Source: Chelatococcus caeni (GTDB taxonomy: Bacteria; Pseudomonadota; Alphaproteobacteria; Rhizobiales; Beijerinckiaceae). From it: 64,000 nt of DNA. Shown here in pieces: positions 33,726 to 41,541 of this stretch. Each line of letters begins with the position of its first letter. Position 1 is the first letter of the stretch. The translations under genes and the position numbers were made by a program. A model generated the notes under the pieces. That model was not told the origin of the DNA, made no database searches, and saw only the letters and a program-made list of their open reading frames with translations. The stretch is taken from the NCBI RefSeq assembly GCF_014196925.1, contig NZ_JACIEN010000001.1:62001-126000 (forward strand). Reading direction: 5' to 3'.

Positions 33726-35093
33726 ATGGGCGGCACCGGCGTCATCGACAATTTCCTGGGTGTATTCACCAGCTATATCGACAGTGGCTTCGGTCTGCTT
33801 GGAGGTGAAGTCGCCTTCATCGCCACCACGCTGATCGTCATCGATGTGACGCTGGCGGCGCTGTTCTGGAGTTGGGGCGCGGACGACGACATCATCGCCC
33901 GGCTGGTCAAGAAGACGCTGTTCGTTGGCGTCTTCGCCTATCTGATCGGCAACTGGAACAATCTCGCGCAGATCATCTTCGACAGCTTCGCCGGTCTGGG
34001 CCTGAAAGGGTCGGGCACCAGCTTTTCTGCTGCCGATCTGCTGCGTCCCGGCAAGGTGGCGCAGACCGGCCTCGATGCCGGTCGGCCGCTGCTCGAATCC
34101 ATATCCGACATGATGGGCTATTGGTCCTTCTTCGAGAACTTCATCCAGATCGCCTGCCTGATGTTCGCATGGGCTCTGGTGCTGCTCGCCTTCTTCATTC
34201 TCGCAGTGCAGCTCTTCGTCACCCTGATCGAGTTCAAGCTGACGACACTCGCAGGCTTCGTGCTGATCCCCTTCGGCCTCTTCGGCAAGACCGCCTTCAT
34301 GGCTGAGCGGGTGCTGGGCAATGTCGTTTCCTCTGGAATCAAGGTTCTGGTGCTGGCCGTTATCGTCGGCATCGGCTCAACCCTGTTCTCGCAGTTCACG
34401 GCGGGCTTCGGCGGCGCAACACCGACCATCGACGATGCCATGGCGATCGTGCTGGCGGCCCTTTCCCTTCTCGGCCTCGGAATATTCGGTCCCGGCATCG
34501 CTTCTGGTCTGGTTTCCGGCGGGCCGCAGCTTGGCGCAGGTGCTGCCGTTGGAACCGGCCTTGCCGCAGGCGGCATGATGCTTGCCGGTGGTGCCGCCGT
34601 AGGCATGGCCGCGAAGGGAGGAGCAGCAGCGCTCTCTGGTGGAGCCGCTGCCGTGCGGGGTGGTGCTGCCGCCGCAGGTGCGGCGAGCGCCGCCTACAGT
34701 GTCGGTTCGCTTGGCCAATCCGGCGCTGCCAGTGTTGCCTCCGGTCTGGGTGGTGTTGCCCGTGCCGCAGGTTCCGCCGCCGCATCGCCCCTGAAACGTG
34801 CTGCCTCGAAGGCATCGGAGGACGTCAAATCCAGCTTTTCCGATGGAGCGCGTGCCGCTTTCGGCGTCAGCGGCGGCTCTTCGACGGCTGGGACAGCCGG
34901 AGGCGCCAGCGAGGCTGCAAGCGCTGCCCCGTCACCCGCCGCGCAGGCTGGCGGCTCTCCGGAATGGGCAAAGCAGATGCAGCGCAAACAGACACTCAAC
35001 CACGGCACGTCGATGGCCGCCCATGCCGTGCGCTCCGGCGACAGCCATGGCGGCGGCTCCTCCATCAATCTTTCCGAAAGTGACCGCTCATGA
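33726..35093 (+). CDS. trbL: TrbL (VirB6-like channel protein)
   Basis: A 455-residue polytopic membrane protein. About six transmembrane helices lie within residues 30-290, including FFENFIQIACLMFAWALVLL and FVLIPFGLFGKTAFM, typical of VirB6/TrbL. The C-terminal 170 residues are a low-complexity Gly/Ala/Ser-rich tail (AAVRGGAAAAGAASAAYS), common for TrbL and probably cytoplasmic. It forms the inner-membrane part of the DNA path. It starts three bases after the trbK stop and overlaps trbF by ATGA. Confidence 0.9.
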   Translation: MGGTGVIDNFLGVFTSYIDSGFGLLGGEVAFIATTLIVIDVTLAALFWSWGADDDIIARLVKKTLFVGVFAYLIGNWNNLAQIIFDSFAGLGLKGSGTSFSAADLLRPGKVAQTGLDAGRPLLESISDMMGYWSFFENFIQIACLMFAWALVLLAFFILAVQLFVTLIEFKLTTLAGFVLIPFGLFGKTAFMAERVLGNVVSSGIKVLVLAVIVGIGSTLFSQFTAGFGGATPTIDDAMAIVLAALSLLGLGIFGPGIASGLVSGGPQLGAGAAVGTGLAAGGMMLAGGAAVGMAAKGGAAALSGGAAAVRGGAAAAGAASAAYSVGSLGQSGAASVASGLGGVARAAGSAAASPLKRAASKASEDVKSSFSDGARAAFGVSGGSSTAGTAGGASEAASAAPSPAAQAGGSPEWAKQMQRKQTLNHGTSMAAHAVRSGDSHGGGSSINLSESDRS

Positions 35094-35779
35094 ACATCTT
35101 CAAACGTCCATCCGCCCATTACGGCAAATCGCCCGAGCCTGAGACGCCCTATCAGAAAGCTGCCCAGGCCTGGGACGAGCGCATCGGTTCGGCTCGCGTG
35201 CAGGCAAAGAACTGGCGCATCATGGCCTTCAGCTCGCTGATCCTCTCTGCCGGTTTCGCCTCGGCCCTTGTCTGGCAATCGGCGCGTGGGACGGTCGTGC
35301 CCTGGGTGGTGCAGGTCGATAATCTCGGCCAGTCGCAGGCCGTTGCGCCCGCCGTGGCTGACTATCGCCCGACCGATCCCCAGATCGCATTCCATCTCGG
35401 CCGCTTCATCGAGCAGACGCGCTCGATCCCGTCCGACGCCATCATCGTGCGGCAGAACTGGCTGCGCGCCTATGAGTTCACCACGGATCGGGGTGCGGCA
35501 ACCCTCAATGATTATGCTCGCGCCAATGACCCGTTCACCAAGGTCGGGCGTCAGCAGATCGCGGTCGAGGTGTCGTCGGTGATCCGCGCCTCGAATGACA
35601 GCTTCCGTGTCGCCTGGACGGAGCGCCATTACGAAAACGGCCAGCTCTCCACGACCGAACGCTGGACGGCAATCTTGACCATCGTGATCCAGACGCCGCT
35701 CGATGCTGAACGCCTGCGCGCCAATCCGCTCGGCATCTACGTCAATGCAATTTCATGGTCGCGGGAGATGAGCCAATGA
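35090..35779 (+). CDS. trbF: TrbF (VirB8-like)
   Basis: A 229-residue bitopic inner-membrane protein: cytoplasmic N-terminus with TPYQKAAQAWDERIGSARVQ, one membrane helix at about 42-62 (WRIMAFSSLILSAGFASALV), and a periplasmic NTF2-like VirB8 domain with EVSSVIRASNDSFRVAWTER. It nucleates the periplasmic part of the channel. Overlaps trbL and trbG by ATGA. Confidence 0.9.
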   Translation: MNIFKRPSAHYGKSPEPETPYQKAAQAWDERIGSARVQAKNWRIMAFSSLILSAGFASALVWQSARGTVVPWVVQVDNLGQSQAVAPAVADYRPTDPQIAFHLGRFIEQTRSIPSDAIIVRQNWLRAYEFTTDRGAATLNDYARANDPFTKVGRQQIAVEVSSVIRASNDSFRVAWTERHYENGQLSTTERWTAILTIVIQTPLDAERLRANPLGIYVNAISWSREMSQ

Positions 35780-36789
35780 CCCGCACAATGGTTCTTATTT
35801 CGGGCTTGCCGGTTTTCCGTAAACCCGCTTTGGCGGCTTTGTTGCTGTCCGCCACCATCCTGGCCGGTTGCGCAACCAACCGCACCCCGCAGTTCAGCTA
35901 TGATGACGATGTGCCGTCGCTTCCTGTCGTACCGGCAGCCGTTCCCGATGACCGGCCCCGGCCTTTGCACACACCCCCGGCATGGACTGTGGCGCGCGGC
36001 GGGACCGTTGCCGCGACGCCGACTGGCCGCGTCGAGAATGCTAATGCCGCCGCCCGTGTCGAACCGCGGCGTGAGGGCTACTACAACGCCATCCAGATTT
36101 ATCCGTGGTCGGAAGGGGCGCTGTTTCAGGTCTATGCTGCACCGGGGCAGATCACGACAATCGCGCTTGAACCCGGCGAAAGCCTGACCGGCGCGGGGCC
36201 GATTGCTGCGGGCGACACCGCCCGCTGGATCATTGGCGATACCGAAAGCGGATCGGGTGCAAGCCGCCGCGTCCATATCCTCGTCAAACCGACCCGTGAG
36301 GATATTTCCACCAATCTTGTCATCAGCACGGATCGCCGCGTCTATCTCATTGAGCTTCGCGCCCGTGCGGCGCTCTATATGCCGGCTGTGGCCTGGGCCT
36401 ATCCCGCGCTACCTGCCGGTCAGCGTGTGACCGTTCCCGCCGCGCCCATCATCCCTGTCGAGACGGCCCGCAACTATCGCTATGGACTGACGGGCGATAG
36501 TCCGCCGTGGCGTCCCATCTCTGTCTTCGACGATGGCCGCCATGTCTATGTCGTCTTCCCGCGCGGCATCGTGCAGGGCGAGATGCCGCCGATCTTCGTC
36601 ATAGGCTCCGAGGGCGAAACGCAGATCGTCAACAGCCGCATTCACCAGAACATCCTGATCGTGGATCGTCTGTTCGGTGCTGCCGAGCTGCGCCTTGGCA
36701 GCGGCGATCGCCAGCAGACCGTCAGGATTGTCCGCATTGAACAAAGGCAGGCGGCCCAGCTCGCAAATACCGGGGAGAATCCGTCATGA
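35776..36789 (+). CDS. trbG: TrbG (VirB9-like), lipobox present
   Basis: A 337-residue periplasmic/outer-membrane core component. ATG 35776 forms the ATGA overlap with trbF. The signal sequence ends in a lipobox, LAGC with Cys32, so this copy is probably lipidated; VirB9-type proteins often lack that and rely on VirB7 for anchoring. The C-terminal VirB9/CagX domain shows YRYGLTGDSPPWRPISVFDD, HVYVVFPRGI and NSRIHQNILIVDRLF. It overlaps trbI by ATGA. Confidence 0.9.
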   Translation: MTRTMVLISGLPVFRKPALAALLLSATILAGCATNRTPQFSYDDDVPSLPVVPAAVPDDRPRPLHTPPAWTVARGGTVAATPTGRVENANAAARVEPRREGYYNAIQIYPWSEGALFQVYAAPGQITTIALEPGESLTGAGPIAAGDTARWIIGDTESGSGASRRVHILVKPTREDISTNLVISTDRRVYLIELRARAALYMPAVAWAYPALPAGQRVTVPAAPIIPVETARNYRYGLTGDSPPWRPISVFDDGRHVYVVFPRGIVQGEMPPIFVIGSEGETQIVNSRIHQNILIVDRLFGAAELRLGSGDRQQTVRIVRIEQRQAAQLANTGENPS

Positions 36790-37919
36790 GCGAAGAGACT
36801 ACCACCAACTCAGCCCCGATGCGTCTGCGGGCCGAGCCGCCGCGCGTCACCCGCCTGTCGCGCAAGATGCTGGCCGGTGTGGGCTCCGTCGCGCTCCTCG
36901 GCATTGGTGGCGCATTGATCTATGCGCTCCAGACCCGCGACATGAGTGGAAATGGCGAGGAACTCTATTCAACCGAGAACCGCCCCACAGCCGAAGGGCT
37001 GGCCGGTCTGCCGCGCGATTATACCGGCCCCGTCCTGGGACCAGCTTTACCGGGAGACCTCGGCGGCCCGATCCTCGACGCCCAGAACAGGGGGCAGCCC
37101 GTTACGCCGCCCGCTATGGCAACACCAGCTCGTGATCCTGCCGAGGAGCGACGTCTCGCCGAGGAAGAAGCCGCACGTCTTAGCACCGTGTTCTTCCAGT
37201 CGGGGCAGAGGATAACGACAACACCGGGTTCCAATATGCCGGGCCTAGCGGGGCTTGACCTTGGCGGTCAGCCCGCAACGCAGGACCGACACACAGCATT
37301 CCTGAACGGGCCGGTGGACCGTCAGACCGTCGCCATGGATCGGATCATGGCACCAGCGTCACCCTACATCCTTCAGGCAGGGGCCGTGATCCCGGCTGCT
37401 ATGATTACCGGCATCCGTTCGGACCTTCCCGGCCAGATCACCGCGCAGGTCACGGAGAATGTCTATGACAGCCCGACCGGCGGCCTGCTGTTGATCCCAC
37501 AGGGAACGCGGATCATCGGTCAATATGACGCCGGTGTGCAATTCGGCCAACGCCGCGTGCTGCTGGTCTGGAACCGCCTGATCCTCCCCAATGGCCGCTC
37601 CATCGTGCTGGAGCGCCAGCCTGGCGCGGACGCTTCCGGTTATGCCGGTCTGGAAGATGGCGTCGATTACCACTGGTGGGATCTGATGAAAGCGGCGGGC
37701 CTGTCCACGCTGCTCGGCATCGGCACGGAACTGGCGACCGACGACGAAGACCGCCTGATCCGCGCCATCCGCGATGGGGCACAGGACACCATCAATCAGG
37801 CCGGACAGCAGATCGTCCAGCGCCAATTGCAGGTTGCCCCAACGCTGACCATCCGACCGGGTTATCCGGTCAGGGTCATCGTCACCCGAGATCTCGTACT
37901 CGAACCTTACAGGAATTGA
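36786..37919 (+). CDS. trbI: TrbI (VirB10-like)
   Basis: A 377-residue protein spanning both membranes: cytoplasmic N-terminus, one helix at about 33-52 (MLAGVGSVALLGIGGALIYA), a Pro/Glu-rich linker, and the C-terminal beta-barrel domain with LLLIPQGTRIIGQYDAGVQF and RVLLVWNRLILPNGRSIVL. It senses ATPase activity and gates the outer-membrane core. The DUF2274 gene starts two bases after its stop. Confidence 0.9.
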   Translation: MSEETTTNSAPMRLRAEPPRVTRLSRKMLAGVGSVALLGIGGALIYALQTRDMSGNGEELYSTENRPTAEGLAGLPRDYTGPVLGPALPGDLGGPILDAQNRGQPVTPPAMATPARDPAEERRLAEEEAARLSTVFFQSGQRITTTPGSNMPGLAGLDLGGQPATQDRHTAFLNGPVDRQTVAMDRIMAPASPYILQAGAVIPAAMITGIRSDLPGQITAQVTENVYDSPTGGLLLIPQGTRIIGQYDAGVQFGQRRVLLVWNRLILPNGRSIVLERQPGADASGYAGLEDGVDYHWWDLMKAAGLSTLLGIGTELATDDEDRLIRAIRDGAQDTINQAGQQIVQRQLQVAPTLTIRPGYPVRVIVTRDLVLEPYRN

Positions 37920-37921
37920 CC

Positions 37922-38143
37922 ATGACGAAGCTGAAACTTGGACCGCTTGTTGAGGACAAACCCGTCAAAGTGACGGTGGAGCTGCCGGGCGCGCTCCACC
38001 GCGATCTGATCGCCTATGCTGAGGTGCTGGCCCGCGAAAGTGGCCAGCCCGCGGCCGATCCCGTCAGGCTCATCGTGCCGATGCTGGAGCGTTTCATCGC
38101 CACAGATCGCGGGTTCGCAAAGGCTCGACGTCTGGAGAACTAA
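37922..38143 (+). CDS. DUF2274 family protein, last gene of the trb operon
   Basis: A 73-residue protein with a ribbon-helix-helix-like pattern, VKVTVELPGALHRDLIAYAE, and a C-terminal helix RLIVPMLERFIATDRGFAKA. DUF2274 proteins close many alphaproteobacterial trb operons. A DNA-binding, possibly regulatory, role is suggested by the fold but not shown. After its stop no intrinsic terminator is visible. Confidence 0.8.
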   Translation: MTKLKLGPLVEDKPVKVTVELPGALHRDLIAYAEVLARESGQPAADPVRLIVPMLERFIATDRGFAKARRLEN

Positions 38144-38270
38144 TTCGCTTCGATGTCGTGCAAGGCACCATTTGCGTGTGCTTCTCGGAGCGAGGTCATA
38201 TACACGAAGACTTCGCATACGGCAGATGTGCTGTTCTGTTTACATGAGTAGGGCGGGAGGTTGAGGGTTC

Positions 38271-39014
38271 TTGGGGATAAATGTTTACGCCAACAAGACG
38301 GTGATTATCGACCACTCCCATCAAGAACTCGTGGATACCTCCATCGAAGGAAATCCGACAGAGGGCGCGATAGACGGGCTGCGGATTCAATATGTCTTCC
38401 GCCGCAAGACTACGAAGGGGCATGACCGTGACGGCAATCCGCTGGTTTACGCGCTGAAACAAATGAATGGCTACCGTATGCAGCCAATGTACCACCAGAT
38501 GCTCTACAAGCGTGCTGATGAGATCCTCGCCGTTTTCGTCGGCGATCTGGATGTCGATGCTCTCGTGGATGTCCCGTCGAGTAAACCCCTATGCCGATTG
38601 TTTGCAACGCGCGTGGCGGAGGTGTCGGGATTGCCACTCGTAGAATCGAACTTTCTGCGCAAACGGACGGTCGGTGAGGTTCTGGACGCCATTGACGCCA
38701 GCTTTCCGCAGTTCACGAAAGATCGTGATGAGAGAGCTTTCAAGGCCGAACTCGGCCAACTGAGGAGGGCGAAGCGGGACACGGATTTCCAGATGAAGGA
38801 AGTTGCCAAACCGATGCGGCGCTTTTTTCAACCGTTTACCGTAAGCGGAGAAGTCCCGGCGCTGGCAGGGCAGAGGATTGCCCTGATCGATGATCTTGTG
38901 TCATCGGGAACATCGATTATCTCTGTGGCGGAATGTCTGCGAGAGCAGGGTGCGATCGTAGAGCGTGGGGTCTGCCTGCTGAGCGACTTGAACGCGGTGC
39001 GACCGTCATCATGA
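38271..39014 (+). CDS. Phosphoribosyltransferase-domain protein at the ICE edge
   Basis: A 247-residue protein; the start TTG 38271 follows GGGAGG about 20 bases upstream, so translation may begin elsewhere. The N-terminal part (about 1-90) is specific to this subfamily; the C-terminal type I PRTase fold carries the PRPP loop IALIDDLVSSGTSI near residue 203 and a LVDVPSSKPL loop near 100. It resembles ComF-like PRTases but lacks the Cys-rich zinc region. Related orphan PRTases occur near mobile-element borders, some in defence modules (for example with retrons); no partner gene is seen here. The substrate is unknown. Confidence 0.7.
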   Translation: MGINVYANKTVIIDHSHQELVDTSIEGNPTEGAIDGLRIQYVFRRKTTKGHDRDGNPLVYALKQMNGYRMQPMYHQMLYKRADEILAVFVGDLDVDALVDVPSSKPLCRLFATRVAEVSGLPLVESNFLRKRTVGEVLDAIDASFPQFTKDRDERAFKAELGQLRRAKRDTDFQMKEVAKPMRRFFQPFTVSGEVPALAGQRIALIDDLVSSGTSIISVAECLREQGAIVERGVCLLSDLNAVRPSS

Positions 39015-39186
39015 TTGACATTCGAGGCCTGTTACGCTATTTCTCCACCCATCAAGACAGACCGTGCCTATGCCTCACGGTCTCAAAACATCAAGCACGG
39101 CGACGTGCAGGTCCGAGCGGCGCCCGAGGTGGCCATCCTGTAAGGGGAAAAAGCCTCACGATCAGGCATCGGCTGATCAGGTTCAG

Positions 39187-39228
39187 GAAGCCGTCACGCT
39201 GCGAAGTGTGGCGGCTTTTCCTTTTTGG
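39187..39228 (+). terminator. Intrinsic terminator near the ICE right end
   Basis: GAAGCCG-t-CAC pairs with GTG-tgg-CGGCTTTTC around an eight-base loop, followed by CCTTTTTGG. It lies 172 nt after the phosphoribosyltransferase stop and would end its transcript before attR. Nothing else is supported between 39015 and 39364. Confidence 0.65.
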
Positions 39229-39364
39229 TCCATCTTTGTCGATGAATTCCGGGCCTCCTTGATGCTCTTTTGGCGACCGCAGGCTTGTGCGTTGCGCCCC
39301 TGTCAGAGCCGCGCTGAACTGATTAGACAGCAATTTGGAGCGAATGTCGGTATCGGTAGTTGCG

Positions 39365-39378
39365 TGCCCCCGCAACCA
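39365..39378 (+). other. attR: 3' end of an initiator tRNA-Met gene (ICE/chromosome junction)
   Basis: TGCCCCCGCAACCA is exactly the 3' end (last T-stem base, 3' acceptor strand and CCA) of proteobacterial tRNA-fMet. The sequence to its left is not tRNA-like, so the rest of the tRNA gene must be at the other end of the element. A strong terminator follows ten bases later, as after a chromosomal tRNA gene. Tyrosine recombinases commonly insert ICEs at tRNA 3' ends. The second copy and the integrase are outside the window. Confidence 0.75.
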
Positions 39379-39387
39379 ACGATACCC

Positions 39388-39419
39388 ACAAAACCCGCCG
39401 CTCCAACGGCGGGTTTTGT
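39388..39419. terminator. Strong bidirectional terminator, probably of the tRNA-fMet gene
   Basis: A 13-bp perfect stem, ACAAAACCCGCCG with CGGCGGGTTTTGT, around a six-base loop CTCCAA. The T-tract is part of the stem, so it can work on both strands. Confidence 0.85.
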
Positions 39420-39438
39420 CGTTGCACCCAGCCCCCCA

Positions 39439-39549
39439 TCACCCTTCACCATCAATCCAATCAAGGTGCGTAAACCGAAGGCTATAGAGAATCGCATCGA
39501 TCTCGCCGCGCCTCGAGCCCGGCCGAAACACGATCTTCTCGATTCCTAA
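39439..39549 (-). pseudogene. Possible serine-recombinase C-terminal remnant
   Basis: The minus-strand frame reads GIEKIVFRPGSRRGEIDAIL, then LDWIDGEG and a stop. Large serine recombinases often end in a block such as I..IV..PG..RGEI.A.L.G.LG.IL.W. Only this tail is recognisable; upstream residues in the same frame are not recombinase-like. Short, so uncertain. Confidence 0.35.
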
Positions 39550-39872
39550 GCGAAAGGCTCCCGGCCGACGCCGCGCAGCGAATAGCGGCCCCCAGCATCC
39601 GCAAGAGATCAGCCGATATAACAGCGACCTCGGCCGGCGAGCGCCGTGCAAGACCGCTCTTCTCCTGATGCTCGCGCACCGCTCCGGTGATGTTGGCATA
39701 TTTGTCCGCGATCACGCCCTGGCGCGCGCGGACGGCTTGCCGGAGTTCGTCATGCACGACGTGCAGTTCGGGAACGTCCTTGACGAGCCGGCCGCTTCAA
39801 AGATCCTTGCATCGCCGAGTTCTATCGAAGCAATGATCGATCCGAGAGGCACCGCCAGCAGGTTCAGTCTGC
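39550..39872. other. Gene-poor stretch right of attR
   Basis: I see no gene I can support in these 323 nt. A minus-strand frame (39757 down to 39482) starts plausibly with MHDELRQAVRARQGVIADKY but matches nothing I know and ends in out-of-frame recombinase-tail DNA. The region is probably decayed. Confidence 0.4.
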
Positions 39873-40928
39873 TCAGATCCGTTCGTGATGCTCATCGCCC
39901 CATCCATCGGCAGGTGGAATTGCGGCTTCGCTCGATCGAAATTCGCGCGGTCCAACGCCGGTCGCCTTTCGAAAGGCGCGCGCGAAGCCGGCAGGAGAAG
40001 AATATCCCAGCTCTGCCGAAATATGGGTGATCGAACCGTTCGTGTGTCGCAGCAGTTCGGTTGCTCGCTGGATCCTCACCGTAGTCGTGAGGCTGCGAAA
40101 GTCGGTGCCGGCGCGGTGGATCTCACGCTGCAGCGTCCGAACGCTGGTGTCCATCGATCGCGCGACATCGTCGAGCGATACGCTGCCGGCGAAAACCTGT
40201 GTGCGAACCTGCTCGATAACGACATCGAGGAGGCTTCGTGGCGCCGCGCCCGGTCGGTCGCGCACCACATCCGCCAGGGTGATGAGGGGCTGCGATATGT
40301 GCTTCGACGCGGCCGTCAGGTGATGTCGCTCGAAGACGACTGCCACGGCGGGGGCGTTGAAGATGACAGGGCATTGAAACGTGTCTTCGAATATCGAGGC
40401 GCGGCGCGGCGCCTCGATATCAAGTTCAATGCGCAACGGTCGCCAACTTGTGGGCAGATATGCCCGGATCAGGCTCAGCAACTCGCCTGCAGCAGCGCTT
40501 GCGATGGGGGCATAGCCCTCGGAGCGGGCCAAGGCGAACGTGTAGCTATATCGGACTTCATCGGCGGAGACCGTGATCGCCATTCTATCGCCGGTACTAT
40601 GGCAATGAAGGGCCTCGATGCTGCGGTTGATGGCGAGGCCCAGATTACCGGCGCCGAAGACGTAGCGTCCGAAGCTGCCATATCCGGCCGCATTCATGCC
40701 GGGAGCTATCAGGAGCCCGAGATCGGGCTCTCCCGCCGCCCTTCCTATCGCGTTGATGAAGGCGACCACCGCGCGTTGCGAAATGAAGCAGTTCCGCCCC
40801 TCGATCAGCTCGACATCGAACCCCGCCGCGCGATTGGCCCTCTGCAGAGCGCTCCCCCCGATCTCGTTCCGGACGAAGGCGGGCAGGCCCTGCAGGACAT
40901 AGCTGGAAATGACCGGGACTGCCGCCAT
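39873..40928 (-). CDS. AraC-family regulator (arabinose-binding-like N-terminal domain)
   Basis: A 351-residue regulator. The N-terminal 190 residues match the Arabinose_bd/OruR-type domain (DLGLLIAPGMNAAGYGSFGR); the C-terminal double helix-turn-helix has SLDDVARSMDTSVRTLQREI and ATELLRHTNGSITHISAELG, YSSPAGFARAFRKATG. Members control amino-acid, aromatic or lipid-related catabolic genes; no obvious target operon is adjacent. The divergent neighbour is 613 nt away. Confidence 0.85.
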   Translation of the reverse strand: MAAVPVISSYVLQGLPAFVRNEIGGSALQRANRAAGFDVELIEGRNCFISQRAVVAFINAIGRAAGEPDLGLLIAPGMNAAGYGSFGRYVFGAGNLGLAINRSIEALHCHSTGDRMAITVSADEVRYSYTFALARSEGYAPIASAAAGELLSLIRAYLPTSWRPLRIELDIEAPRRASIFEDTFQCPVIFNAPAVAVVFERHHLTAASKHISQPLITLADVVRDRPGAAPRSLLDVVIEQVRTQVFAGSVSLDDVARSMDTSVRTLQREIHRAGTDFRSLTTTVRIQRATELLRHTNGSITHISAELGYSSPAGFARAFRKATGVGPREFRSSEAAIPPADGWGDEHHERI

Positions 40929-41541
40929 ACGAGGATGCTCCTGAACCTGGCACGTGGCGTAAAATGGGTGGTTTCGATAACGAGTACTACCTAGCGTAGA
41001 AGAATGTGTCCGCTGAACTTATCGCCGGATGGTTTTGCGTCAAACGACAGGAACGGCGGATGCTCAACCAGGCTCTGTCTGGGGTACGGGGAGAGTTCGC
41101 GGTTGCTGGGGGGCTGGCTTCGGCACGCCGCTGCGAAAGGGTATGCCGTTCATGCGCAGCGGAGCCTGCCGCGTGTCCTCGGGCGAGTGGATCGGGAGCC
41201 GGACCGATGGTTCATCTCATCGTCCATTGTTGCCCGCATGAAGTCGCTCGTCATCATCGGTTTCGACGCCGTTGCCGCTGCTGCAACACGTGGCGGCGCC
41301 GTGTATCGATTTCTGCTGCTCCAAGTAGCGACAAGTGCATGGCGTCCATGATATCTTTGCACCGGAGCTTAAAGGCAACCGTCCACGGCTGGGCGACGGC
41401 GCTCATTAAAGTGGTGCTGGGACAGGCAACGGCCGCTCGCCCGTATCGATGTTCAGTATTTGGAACTCCGTCGCGTGCATGCGCATGCGATGGCCAGTCG
41501 TTCATCAGATCGTCTGAATAACCAATACAGGAGTCGAGGCG
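40929..41541. other. Long intergenic region before the DUF3604 operon
   Basis: No supported gene. Short open frames on both strands lack ribosome sites and family resemblance. It should hold the promoters of the AraC gene and of the six-gene operon that follows, but I could not find a convincing -35/-10 pair. Confidence 0.4.

Noticed and set aside
39020-39145. Protein-like tail (NIKHGDVQVRAAPEVAIL and stop) after the phosphoribosyltransferase gene
   Set aside because: Too short, no start, and no family recognised; could be the end of a lost gene but not supportable.
1-39378. TraR/TraI quorum-sensing pair and an integrase gene of the ICE
   Set aside because: No LuxR-type or LuxI-type gene and no intact tyrosine recombinase could be found in the window; they are probably to the left.
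41004-41521. Several overlapping short frames before the DUF3604 gene
   Set aside because: No ribosome sites, Cys/Arg-rich translations and no resemblance to known proteins.
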